From DATARH01 sp035309005 (GTDB lineage Bacteria > Pseudomonadota > Alphaproteobacteria > ATCC43930 > CGMCC-115725): a stretch of DNA of 64,000 nt. The notes under the pieces were generated by a model. That model worked only from the letters and a program-made list of their open reading frames with translations. It did not search any database and was not told the origin of the DNA. The stretch is taken from NCBI GenBank assembly GCA_035309005.1, contig DATGFP010000051.1, positions 20,086-84,085 of the forward strand, read 5' to 3'. The position numbers were made by a program, and so were the translations under genes. The stretch's first letter is position 1. Every line of letters begins with the position of its first letter. This document shows positions 1 to 7,236 of this stretch, one piece after another.

Positions 1-50
1 ACGATTTGGCAAAGCTGCCCAGCGCCAAACTTGCTTGTTTTTGAATTTAA

Positions 51-72
51 TTGCGAGCGATTATCAATCGCA
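51..72. promoter_or_regulatory. Fur-like operator overlapping the start of the iron-permease operon
   Basis: An imperfect inverted repeat, TGCGA-N2-GAT-N-ATC-N2-TCGCA, spans 52-72 and runs into the start codon of the first gene of the FTR1 operon. Its spacing and central ATTATC resemble alphaproteobacterial Fur boxes, and the operon encodes iron uptake, so iron-dependent repression is a reasonable inference. I cannot place a convincing -35/-10 pair because only 71 bases lie upstream. An unrelated hairpin or a different Fur-family regulator (Irr, Mur) is possible. Confidence 0.4.
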
Positions 73-401
73 TGAAATTTTATCGAGTCGCCGCGATCCT
101 CCTCGTATTAGCATTGGCTCCGCCCGCCCAAGCGCAGGAGCCGCCCTCCATTGCCCTCACGATCCGCGACCACCAATTCGTCCCCGCCGAGATCGTGGTG
201 CCCACCGGCGTCAAGGCGCAGCTGATCGTGCGCAACGAGCAAGCGACCCCGGCGGAATTCGAGAGCACCTCGCTGCATCGCGAGAAGATCGTGACGCCCG
301 GCGCTTCGATCTCCGTCTACGTCGGCCCGCTCGATCCCGGCCGCTACGAGTTCTTCGACGATTTCTACCCCAGCACCCGCGGTTTTGTAGTCGTCAAATA
401 G
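72..401 (+). CDS. Periplasmic cupredoxin-like protein of an FTR1 iron-uptake operon
   Basis: The predicted protein of 109 residues starts with a Sec signal peptide (hydrophobic stretch, then PAQA-QE at about residue 22). The mature part reads as a single small cupredoxin-type beta sandwich like the N-terminal domain of EfeO: RDHQF, then VPTG, then a C-terminal PGRYEFF segment and a VVVK end. No cysteine is present, so a classical type 1 copper site is not complete. It lies 8 bases before the FTR1 permease gene. By analogy with EfeO/P19-type partners it probably binds or hands iron, or copper used in iron oxidation, to the permease. ATG at 72 is chosen over TTG at 51 because it precedes the signal peptide directly. 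Confidence 0.7.
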   Translation: MKFYRVAAILLVLALAPPAQAQEPPSIALTIRDHQFVPAEIVVPTGVKAQLIVRNEQATPAEFESTSLHREKIVTPGASISVYVGPLDPGRYEFFDDFYPSTRGFVVVK

Positions 402-409
402 GTGACCTG

Positions 410-1258
410 ATGTTGCCGACTGCAATCATCGTCTTTCGCGAAGTTCTCGAGGCGGCGCTGATTGTCGGCATCGTGCTGGCGGCAAGCCGCGGCGCCCTGC
501 GGCGCGGCCTCTGGGTCGCCGCCGGCATCGCCGCCGGAGTGCTGGGGGCGGTCGGCGTCGCCTTCGGTGCCGCCACGATCGCCGCTGCGGCCGCCGGCAT
601 GGGCCAGGAACTGTTCGACGCCGGCATCCTGTTCGCCGCGGTCGGGATGCTCGGCTGGCACAATGTGTGGATGAGTCGCCACGGCAAGGAACTCGCGGGG
701 CAAGCGGTGCAGCTCGGCACTGCGGTGCGCTCGGGGGCGCGGCCGCTCTGGGCGCTGGGCTTTGTGGTGGCCCTGGCGGTGCTGCGCGAGGGATCGGAGA
801 TCGTGCTGTTCCTCTACGGTATCGCACTGGCCGGGCAGAGCGGCCCGCTGGCGATGGCGATCGGCGGCGCGTTCGGATTGGGGCTCGGGGTTGCCGCCGG
901 GATGGCGCTTTATTGGGGGCTTGTCAGCATTCCGATGCGCCACCTCTTCACCGTGACGAGCTGGCTGGTGCTGCTGCTGGCGGCCGGGCTCGCCTCGCAG
1001 GGCGCCGCCTTTCTGGTGCAGGCCAATCTGCTGCCGGCGCTCGGCGACAATTTGTGGGATACCTCGTTCCTGTTGTCGGACCAGAGCCTGGCGGGCCGGG
1101 TCCTGCATACGCTGGTCGGCTATACCGCGCAGCCGGCCGGCATCCAGGTCGTCTTCTACGTGACGACGCTGTGCGTGATCGGCGGTCTGATGCGGCTGCT
1201 TGGTGCGGGCGGGCGGCCGACCCAGGCCGGCGGCACGGCGCTGCGAGCCGCCGAGTGA
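410..1258 (+). CDS. FTR1-family high-affinity iron permease
   Basis: This 282-residue, strongly hydrophobic inner-membrane protein has about seven predicted transmembrane segments. It carries both diagnostic REXXE motifs of the FTR1/EfeU family: REVLE near residue 10 and REGSE near residue 125. In the family these glutamates carry ferric iron across the membrane after ferrous iron has been oxidised outside. Here the oxidising or binding partner is presumably the preceding cupredoxin-like protein. The ATG at 410 has an AGGTGA ribosome site close upstream; an open frame continues upstream to 35 but only as antisense-like junk. The stop overlaps the next start as GTGA. Confidence 0.93.
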   Translation: MLPTAIIVFREVLEAALIVGIVLAASRGALRRGLWVAAGIAAGVLGAVGVAFGAATIAAAAAGMGQELFDAGILFAAVGMLGWHNVWMSRHGKELAGQAVQLGTAVRSGARPLWALGFVVALAVLREGSEIVLFLYGIALAGQSGPLAMAIGGAFGLGLGVAAGMALYWGLVSIPMRHLFTVTSWLVLLLAAGLASQGAAFLVQANLLPALGDNLWDTSFLLSDQSLAGRVLHTLVGYTAQPAGIQVVFYVTTLCVIGGLMRLLGAGGRPTQAGGTALRAAE

Positions 1259-2028
1259 GCCCTATTTTTTGGTGGCGAGTTCTCTTGGCTCGCGCCGTGC
1301 TGTTGCTCGCCGCCGTCGCCGCGGCTCCGGTGGCGGCGCTCGCCGATTTCAAGGTCCAAATGCCCGATGCCGAGTATGGCGAATGGGAATTCGAACCGAT
1401 CGGTTCCTACGGCATGAGCGGCCGCGACGGCATGGACAACGAACAGAGCTTCGTCTCCGAATTCGGCTACGGCGCGACCCGCTTCTGGCACACCGAGCTC
1501 GAATTCGAAACCTCTCGGGAGCCGGGGCCGCATAATCATCTCAAGCTCACCCAGATTACCTCGGAAAACCAGTTTCAGTTTACCGATCGCGGCGAATACT
1601 GGCTCGATGCCGGTTTCTTCTGGGAATACGGCCAGGTGTTGACAAAAGGCGCCCCCAACGAAACGACGTTCGGGCCGATCTTGCGCAAGGAATTCTTTCA
1701 TACGATCAACACCGTCAACCTGTTCATCGAGAAGGACATCGGCGGCTTTGCCTCGGGCCGGCCGGTGTTCACCTACGCGCTCGAAAGCCGGCTTGACCTC
1801 GGCACGATGATCGAGCCGGGCATCCAGGCCTACGGTACGCCGGGCCCGTTCGGCCATTTCTACCCGATCAGCGAGCAGGACCATCGCATCGGCCCGCAAC
1901 TGTTCGCCGATGTCGGGCGGGTGGGCATCGGCAACCTGAAGATGAACGGCGGCATCCTGTTCGGATTGACCCCTGGCGAACCGCGCCGGACACTGCGCTG
2001 GCAGGCCGAATACGAGGTCCATTTTTGA
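1255..2028 (+). CDS. Putative outer-membrane beta-barrel protein of the iron operon
   Basis: The product is 257 residues, with a hydrophobic signal sequence ending near ALA-DF. The rest has alternating polar/aromatic beta-strand character (for example FWHTELEFE and YALESRLDLG) and ends in a terminal phenylalanine (EYEVHF), the usual sorting signal of outer-membrane barrels. I do not recognise a named family. The GTG start at 1255 overlaps the FTR1 stop by four bases, which implies translational coupling and a shared job, perhaps letting metal cross the outer membrane. The next gene overlaps its end in the same way. Confidence 0.55.
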   Translation: MSPIFWWRVLLARAVLLLAAVAAAPVAALADFKVQMPDAEYGEWEFEPIGSYGMSGRDGMDNEQSFVSEFGYGATRFWHTELEFETSREPGPHNHLKLTQITSENQFQFTDRGEYWLDAGFFWEYGQVLTKGAPNETTFGPILRKEFFHTINTVNLFIEKDIGGFASGRPVFTYALESRLDLGTMIEPGIQAYGTPGPFGHFYPISEQDHRIGPQLFADVGRVGIGNLKMNGGILFGLTPGEPRRTLRWQAEYEVHF

Positions 2029-3107
2029 GGCTTGTGGGGCTCGTTCTTGCGGCGGCGCTGCTATCGTGCACCGCCGCCGCGCGCGCCGCGGAGCAGGCGA
2101 TTGTCGCCGATGTGGCGGCGCTGCGCGATTTCATGATCCAGAACGTCTGCCTCGACGCGGCCGGCGCGGTGGCGGTCGGGATCTCACCGATCGACGACGA
2201 CCCGCGCTGCGTCTCCGAGCGCGATCTGCGACCGGGCGAAGCCTTGCCCTACCACAAGCACGACCAGCCCTCGCCGGCCAACCGCGACGGCGCGCCGCTC
2301 GGCTATCAGCGTCATGATTCGTTCCCGGTAGAGACCGCCGGCTTTGGCGCCGTAGTCGAGCACTCATTCGATTTCGGGGCCGGCGAGGGCCGCCATTTCG
2401 GCGTTTTCGACGGCGGCAGCGACGGCGGCGACATTGCGATCCTGTCGCCCGGCACCGTGTCGATCGGCGCGACCGAGGACGGCGGCGCCGGCTTCCAGCT
2501 GTTTGTCGGCGAGTGCCGCGGGCCCGTCGCCGCCGCCGCGTTGACGCATTCCTGGATCGTCGCCCTGTTCGATCCGGTTCACCCCGCCCCACTCGCCGGC
2601 GAGGTAGTCGCCCGCCTCAACGATCTGACGAGCGTCCAGCAGGATACCTGTCCGCGCCGCTTCAATGCCGCTTACACAAGCTGGCGCGTCGTGCCGTTCC
2701 GCTATCGCGCCGCCTCGGGCCAGGGGCCGCCGGTCACGCTGGCGACGCTGATTTCGGAGCATTACGGCGGCAAGGACCCGGCGACGGCCGACCATGTCGA
2801 GCGGTTCTACTTCACCCGCGAACTCGGCGGCACCCGCTGGGAGCGCTGGCAGAACGCCCGCGGCGACGCCCAGTTCAGCGCCGCCGCGATCGCCGAGCGG
2901 GCCGCATGGTTTGCCGGCACCGGGCGCTGCAGCCCCCCGGAGCCGCCAGCTGGCGGCGCGCACATGCTGCTCGTCGATTGCCGCGAATGGAGCCGCATCG
3001 TCCCGCCCGCCGATCCGGCCGGCGACCGGCCCGGATTTTTCATCGACGCGATCCGCGGCCGCGCCGGCGCGCCGGCGTTTTTCGCGCTGCCACCGGCGGC
3101 CAAATAA
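2025..3107 (+). CDS. Secreted protein of unknown function, last gene of the iron operon
   Basis: The 360-residue product has an N-terminal export signal. LLSC could be a lipobox, or cleavage could fall at ARA-AE. No catalytic motif or known domain could be recognised. It contains several cysteines (NVC, DPRC, VGEC, DTC, GRC, VDC), suggesting disulfides in an oxidising compartment. TTG at 2025 overlaps the previous stop (TTGA) and is preferred for coupling; GTG at 2034 is an alternative. It ends 18 bases before the converging hydrolase gene, with no obvious terminator between them. Confidence 0.5.
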   Translation: MRLVGLVLAAALLSCTAAARAAEQAIVADVAALRDFMIQNVCLDAAGAVAVGISPIDDDPRCVSERDLRPGEALPYHKHDQPSPANRDGAPLGYQRHDSFPVETAGFGAVVEHSFDFGAGEGRHFGVFDGGSDGGDIAILSPGTVSIGATEDGGAGFQLFVGECRGPVAAAALTHSWIVALFDPVHPAPLAGEVVARLNDLTSVQQDTCPRRFNAAYTSWRVVPFRYRAASGQGPPVTLATLISEHYGGKDPATADHVERFYFTRELGGTRWERWQNARGDAQFSAAAIAERAAWFAGTGRCSPPEPPAGGAHMLLVDCREWSRIVPPADPAGDRPGFFIDAIRGRAGAPAFFALPPAAK

Positions 3108-3125
3108 GGTTGTCGGAGGGGCGGT

Positions 3126-4157
3126 TCACGCCGCCTTGCGCAGGAAGCGATCGACGCTGTCGCCGCCGACGCGCTCGATCTCGCCCTGGCCGACGAGGTA
3201 GTGCAGGTGGGCCAGCGACTCGCCGAGCGCGAAGGCGCTTTGATGGCTGTCGAGCCGGCGCTTGAACAACAGCGGCATCAGTTCGACCGCGCTGTGCGGC
3301 GTAGCGCAGGCCGCGATGATCTCGCCGCAGCGCTCGCGGTGGTGCGCCGCAAGCTCGTCGATCCGCAGATGGACGCCGCGAAACGGCAGATTGTGCGAGG
3401 GCAGCACCAGCGTATCAGCCGGCACGGCACCGCGAAACTTATCGAGCGAGCGCAGATAGCGCGCCAGCGGGTCGCCGTCGGGCTCATGTGGCGGCACGCT
3501 GATGTTGGGCGATATCCGCGGCAGGATCTGGTCGCTGGCGATCAAGACGCCGGTCTGCGCGCAATATAGGCAAGCCAGCTCCGGCGCGTGCCCCTCGCCG
3601 ACGATGACCCGCCACTCGCGCCCGCCGATCTCGATCGCCATGCCGTCGGCGATCCTGCGATAGGCCGGCGGCACCGACGGCACGCCGCGCCGGTAGCCGG
3701 CATGCCGCACCGCGAAGATTTCGCTGTCATCCGACGACAGCCCGGCGCGCTGCGCGAAGCGGCGCGCCGAACTTGCGTAGTCGTCGGCCCCGTCGCCGGT
3801 CATCATGCGGGCGTGCAGCCATTCCTTCTCGGTGATCCATAAGGGCGCCTCCCAGTGCTGGGCGAGCCAGTCCGCCAGCCCGATATGGTCGGGGTGGTAA
3901 TGCGTAACGAGGACCCGGCCGATCGGCCGACCGTCCAGTTGCTCGGCGAAGATCTGCTGCCACAGCGCCTGCGTCTGCGAGGTGGCATAGCCGCAATCGA
4001 CCACCGTCCAGCGCGCCCCGTCGTCGAGCAGCCATAGATTGATGTGGTCGAGCGCGAAGGGGAGCGGCATGCGCAGCCACAGGACGCCCGGGGCGATCGC
4101 GATGATTTCGCCCGGCTTTGGCGGCGTCGTGACCGGAAAATCCAGCGATGGAGCCAT
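3126..4157 (-). CDS. Metallo-beta-lactamase-fold hydrolase
   Basis: The predicted 343-residue enzyme has the metal-binding motif THYHPDHIG, the later GEGHAPELACL histidine segment, SDQILPRISPN and a C-terminal LPSHN block. This order is typical of MBL-fold hydrolases of the glyoxalase II-like group that carry a C-terminal winged-helix extension. Two metal ions and hydrolysis of a thioester or phosphoester are expected from the fold, but the substrate cannot be told. ATG at 4157 is chosen; an upstream in-frame TTG at 4214 has no ribosome site. Confidence 0.85.
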   Translation of the reverse strand: MAPSLDFPVTTPPKPGEIIAIAPGVLWLRMPLPFALDHINLWLLDDGARWTVVDCGYATSQTQALWQQIFAEQLDGRPIGRVLVTHYHPDHIGLADWLAQHWEAPLWITEKEWLHARMMTGDGADDYASSARRFAQRAGLSSDDSEIFAVRHAGYRRGVPSVPPAYRRIADGMAIEIGGREWRVIVGEGHAPELACLYCAQTGVLIASDQILPRISPNISVPPHEPDGDPLARYLRSLDKFRGAVPADTLVLPSHNLPFRGVHLRIDELAAHHRERCGEIIAACATPHSAVELMPLLFKRRLDSHQSAFALGESLAHLHYLVGQGEIERVGGDSVDRFLRKAA

Positions 4158-4284
4158 GTTGTCTGGGATCTCGAAGGGATCCCCTAACGTGGCTTGGGCG
4201 GGATTTTCGCGCAAGCGCAGTCAATCGCCGCCCTGCCCTGCGTTGCTGCGCCTGCGGCGGTCGACCGCGCCCTCGGCCGGTTGA

Positions 4285-4974
4285 CTACTGGGTTTGCAGA
4301 TAGGCCGCGACGTCGCGAATCTGGTCGGCGGTCAGGTTCTTGGAATTGTCGTGCATGACTTCGTTGGCGCGCGCGTTCGAGGCGAAGGCTTCGAGCTGCC
4401 GTTCGATATAGGCGCGATGCTGGCCGGCCAGCCGCGGGATCACCGCGTTGCCCTCCGCGTGCTCGCCATGACACGCCTTGCACGCCGGCACGCTTTGCGC
4501 CGCAATGCCTTCGCTGTAGATCTTTTGGCCGGCCTGCGCCTCCGGGGAATTCTCCGGCGCGCCCGGCACCGGCGGCTGTTTCGAATAGTAGTCGGCGATG
4601 CCGGCGATCAAAGCGTCGCTGAGCCGCGCCGCCATGCCCCACATATAGGTCCGCGCATGCGGATCGGCGCGGGTGTGGTCGCGAAACGCCCTGAGCTGGG
4701 CTTCGAGATAATCCTTCTGCTGGCCGGCCAGCCGCGGAAAGGTCGAGGAGATGCTGTGGCCGCCGGGGCCGTGGCAGGACGAGCAGACATGCACGGTTCC
4801 GGCAACGTCGACCGGCCCGGCGGCCGCCGTCGAGGCGGCCGGCGCCTGCGCGAATGACGGCGCCGTGACGAGCAGCAGCAGCGCGGCCAGCGCGACGGCG
4901 GCGCTACCGGCGCGGTGCCGCAGGCCGTCACCCAGCCGCCGGGCTCCCGCCGACATCGCCATCTCCCGGTCCAT
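4285..4974 (-). CDS. Di-heme c4-type cytochrome c (Cyc1-like partner of the Cyc2-like protein)
   Basis: The 229-residue product has a signal sequence (residues 20-43, ending FAQA) and two heme sites, CSSCH at 64-68 and CKACH at 165-169. Each is followed by the RLAGQ segment and a later methionine (MWGMAARLSD, VMHDNSKNLT), as in c4 cytochromes made of two class I domains. It should sit in the periplasm or be membrane-attached and carry electrons. Its start overlaps the stop of the upstream Cyc2-like gene (TGATG), so the pair is co-translated. In Acidithiobacillus ferrooxidans a di-heme c4 cytochrome (Cyc1) is likewise encoded directly after cyc2. ATG at 4956 with GGGAG in front is an alternative start. 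Confidence 0.88.
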   Translation of the reverse strand: MDREMAMSAGARRLGDGLRHRAGSAAVALAALLLLVTAPSFAQAPAASTAAAGPVDVAGTVHVCSSCHGPGGHSISSTFPRLAGQQKDYLEAQLRAFRDHTRADPHARTYMWGMAARLSDALIAGIADYYSKQPPVPGAPENSPEAQAGQKIYSEGIAAQSVPACKACHGEHAEGNAVIPRLAGQHRAYIERQLEAFASNARANEVMHDNSKNLTADQIRDVAAYLQTQ

Positions 4975-6344
4975 CAGAAAGCCAGCCAGGTAAAGGCAAA
5001 CACCGTATCGTTGTCGGATGCGTTGGTGCCGGCACCGTCGAAATTGCTGCTGGCACCGTTGAACTTGGTGTAGTGGACGAATTGCAGCCCAAACTTCATG
5101 TTCAGCCACGGCCAAAATGACGGTCCGCCATAATTGTACGGCACATAATCGAGTTCGAAGACGTAGCCGTTCGAGTTCGGGCTGTTGGTCGCTGAGACGG
5201 GGCCGTAGAGCAGCGGATCCGGGGTGCCGTCGGTGCGGAAATACCCGGCGGTGAAGCCGATCATCTGGCGATAATAGTAGGTGCCCTTGAGATTGAAGCT
5301 GCGCAGATTGTTGTGCGAGTTGGTGGTCAGCCCGAGCGCCTGGCTCGCGGCGAAGTTCTGGTCCTCGTAGATGTAGCGGGCCTGCACCGAGAAACTGTCG
5401 CGGGCGCCGAGGAACTGGTATTGCGTGTCGAGGCCGACATCGGTCAGGCGGTCGGTGCCGCTGCCGGTCAGACGCTGCGGCACCAGCGACGCCGACATGC
5501 CGAAGGTGCCGAATTCCCAGGTGTTGTTGCCCCATTGCGGCTCGATTGCGACGCGCCAGGCCGGCGCAAGCCCGTCGATCGCACTGGTGCCGACCGGCGA
5601 TACGCCAAGCGCGCTGAGCGGCCACGGCCCGAGCGTCCGATAGCCGCTGACGCTGGCATAGATGAGCCTGTTCCAATAAACGTAAGGGCTGAGACCGAGC
5701 ACCTGCTGCGCGAGGCCGCCCTCGATCAGCGTCGCGGCCGCCGGGGTCGGCGCCAGCCCCGAGGAGACATAGGGAAAGCCCCAGGCCGGCGTCGAGTTCC
5801 ACACGTCTTCGACGGTCGGGTTGTTGTTGAGGCTGAGCCCGTAAACCAATTCCTTCCCGGCCAGTTGTCCGGCATTGGCATAGCGCAGATCGAGGTTATC
5901 CCAGGTGAACTGATTGACGGTCTGGTCGTAAGTGACCTGGGCGAACGCGCCGACATTGTCGACGATCTTGCCGCCATAAAAGAGGCTGCCGGTGAAGCCG
6001 AAATTGTCGTTCGGGGCGAACCCCGGCGCAGCGCCGCCCGCCTGGTCCTTTGCGGTGTGCGTGAAGCTCGGGACCGCCATCGCCGCCAGCGCCGGCCAGT
6101 TGCTCGTACCGCCGGTAAAGGTATAGCCGTTCAGCTTGAAGAGGCGGCCATAGGGGGTCAGTTCGGGAAAGCCGTTGTGGCAGGCGGCGCATTGCTGGCC
6201 GGTTTGCCTCGCGTAGCTCGGGAGTGCCTCGGCGACCGGCGCATACGCGATGCAAAGCATCGGCAGCAGCACAAGCAAAGCCGCGGCCAGGCGCCTTGAT
6301 CCGCCAACCCCCTTCAGGGAGCTGCACCACCTGCCGAGGTGCAT
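4974..6344 (-). CDS. Cyc2-like outer-membrane cytochrome-porin fusion
   Basis: This 456-residue protein has a signal sequence, then LPSYARQTG and a single heme site CAACH (residues 52-56), then FPELTPYGRLFKLNGY. The remainder is beta-strand rich and ends in WLAF with a terminal phenylalanine, as outer-membrane barrels do. One N-terminal heme followed by a porin, with the ARQTG/CxxCH/GRxFKxxGY signature, is the architecture of Cyc2, the outer-membrane iron oxidase of Acidithiobacillus and many neutrophilic iron oxidisers. The next gene is a di-heme c4 cytochrome, as in acidophile operons. A role moving electrons from outside the cell (possibly from ferrous iron) to the periplasm is inferred. 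ATG at 6344 has AGAAGG in front; GTG at 6350 is an alternative. Confidence 0.75.
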   Translation of the reverse strand: MHLGRWCSSLKGVGGSRRLAAALLVLLPMLCIAYAPVAEALPSYARQTGQQCAACHNGFPELTPYGRLFKLNGYTFTGGTSNWPALAAMAVPSFTHTAKDQAGGAAPGFAPNDNFGFTGSLFYGGKIVDNVGAFAQVTYDQTVNQFTWDNLDLRYANAGQLAGKELVYGLSLNNNPTVEDVWNSTPAWGFPYVSSGLAPTPAAATLIEGGLAQQVLGLSPYVYWNRLIYASVSGYRTLGPWPLSALGVSPVGTSAIDGLAPAWRVAIEPQWGNNTWEFGTFGMSASLVPQRLTGSGTDRLTDVGLDTQYQFLGARDSFSVQARYIYEDQNFAASQALGLTTNSHNNLRSFNLKGTYYYRQMIGFTAGYFRTDGTPDPLLYGPVSATNSPNSNGYVFELDYVPYNYGGPSFWPWLNMKFGLQFVHYTKFNGASSNFDGAGTNASDNDTVFAFTWLAF

Positions 6345-6437
6345 GGGCACCTTCTCTTCCGGGCTTGTTCGAGGGCCTTTAGCGTGCAGCCCAACATGGA
6401 TTAAATCAACTGCGCGTTGTTAAGGAGAACCGAGCCG
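6345..6437. promoter_or_regulatory. Divergent control region between the Cyc2-like operon and a cytochrome c gene
   Basis: These 93 bases separate two divergent cytochrome genes and must hold both promoters. I see the ribosome site of each gene (AGAAGG on the minus side, AAGGAG at 6422-6427 on the plus side) and an AT-rich stretch, ATTAAATCAAC. No half-site pair good enough to call an FNR, Fur or CRP operator was found. Confidence 0.35.
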
Positions 6438-6866
6438 ATGAGGTTGGCGCTCGACCGTGGCATTCTTGGCACAGCGGTATGTCGAGCGATGCTGCTTGGC
6501 GCGACACTGGCCTTCGCGCCGGCGGCGCCAGCGCAACTCGTCGCCAGTCCGCGGCTCGGCGACCCGGCCCGCGGCGCCAAGGCGTTCGTGCAATGCCAGC
6601 GCTGCCACAGCCTCGACCCTGGCGCGAACATGGCCGGGCCCAGCCTACATGGCATCTTCGGACGCAAGGCCGGCAGCGCGGCCGGCTACCGCTATTCGCC
6701 GGCGATGCGGCGTTCGAAAGTCATCTGGGACGAGGACACGCTGAGCGAATATCTCGCCAATCCCCGGAAATTCTCGTCCCGCGCCGGGCGCTCCGTCGGC
6801 TGCCGCATCGCCGACCCGGGCCGGCTCGGCGATCTGCTCGCCTACCTCGAACAGGCGGCGAAATAG
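6438..6866 (+). CDS. Class I c-type cytochrome lacking the usual distal methionine
   Basis: The 142-residue product has an export signal ending near APAQL and the heme site CQRCH. GPSLHGIFGRKAG, GYRYSPAM and NPRKF follow, as in cytochrome c2/c550 proteins. The segment that normally reads GTKM and supplies the sixth iron ligand here reads RAGRSVGCRIADPG, with no methionine in any nearby frame. The heme may be five-coordinate or use another ligand. AAGGAG 10 bases upstream fixes the ATG. It is divergent from the Cyc2-like operon and convergent with the HiPIP gene, so it probably belongs to the same electron-transfer set. Confidence 0.85.
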   Translation: MRLALDRGILGTAVCRAMLLGATLAFAPAAPAQLVASPRLGDPARGAKAFVQCQRCHSLDPGANMAGPSLHGIFGRKAGSAAGYRYSPAMRRSKVIWDEDTLSEYLANPRKFSSRAGRSVGCRIADPGRLGDLLAYLEQAAK

Positions 6867-6885
6867 CGCCCGGTCGCGCGACCTG

Positions 6886-7131
6886 CTAGGCCTTGAGCCA
6901 CAACTTGCACCAACCGTTCGGACTGATGACGCCGTCGACCGACTTGCAGGCCGCCGGCGGCTCGAACAATTTGCAGCCGGCGCAGTCGTGCCCGTCTTTT
7001 GGCGTCGTCTGATAGCCGACCAGGTTCGGCGCCACCTTGGCCTGTGCCTGTTCGGCGACGAGGCCGGCAAGGCCGAGACCGCCAACAAGAACGCTCGAGC
7101 TACGCAAGAAACGGCGCCGCGAAACTGCCAT
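6886..7131 (-). CDS. High-potential iron-sulfur protein (HiPIP)
   Basis: This 81-residue protein has a twin-arginine signal (SRRRFLRSSSVLVGG) and the four cluster cysteines C50, C53, C62 and C75 in the HiPIP spacing, with GWC at the last one. HiPIPs fold around a [4Fe-4S] cluster in the cytoplasm, are exported by Tat, and carry electrons in the periplasm, often from bc1 to a terminal oxidase. A HiPIP (Iro) has been implicated in iron oxidation in Acidithiobacillus. GGGAGG seven bases upstream supports the ATG. It converges with the cytochrome c gene, leaving 19 bases between them. Confidence 0.92.
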   Translation of the reverse strand: MAVSRRRFLRSSSVLVGGLGLAGLVAEQAQAKVAPNLVGYQTTPKDGHDCAGCKLFEPPAACKSVDGVISPNGWCKLWLKA

Positions 7132-7236
7132 CGAAGCCTCCCGTATATTCCGGCTGCGTTGGCGAATTGACCGGAAGCGGCGGACAGGGCAGGAATGGTG
7201 CACGACATCGGCGGACTTGCAAGGGTCGGAGCATAA

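Noticed and set aside
35..409. N-terminal extension of the FTR1 permease to 35
   Set aside because: The extra 125 codons are an out-of-frame reading of the cupredoxin gene (Arg/Pro-rich). The permease start at 410 has a ribosome site and opens the first REXXE helix.
6390..6415. FNR/Anr box in the divergent cytochrome promoter region
   Set aside because: The reverse strand reads TTGATTTAATCC; the second half-site does not match ATCAA, so the call is not supported.
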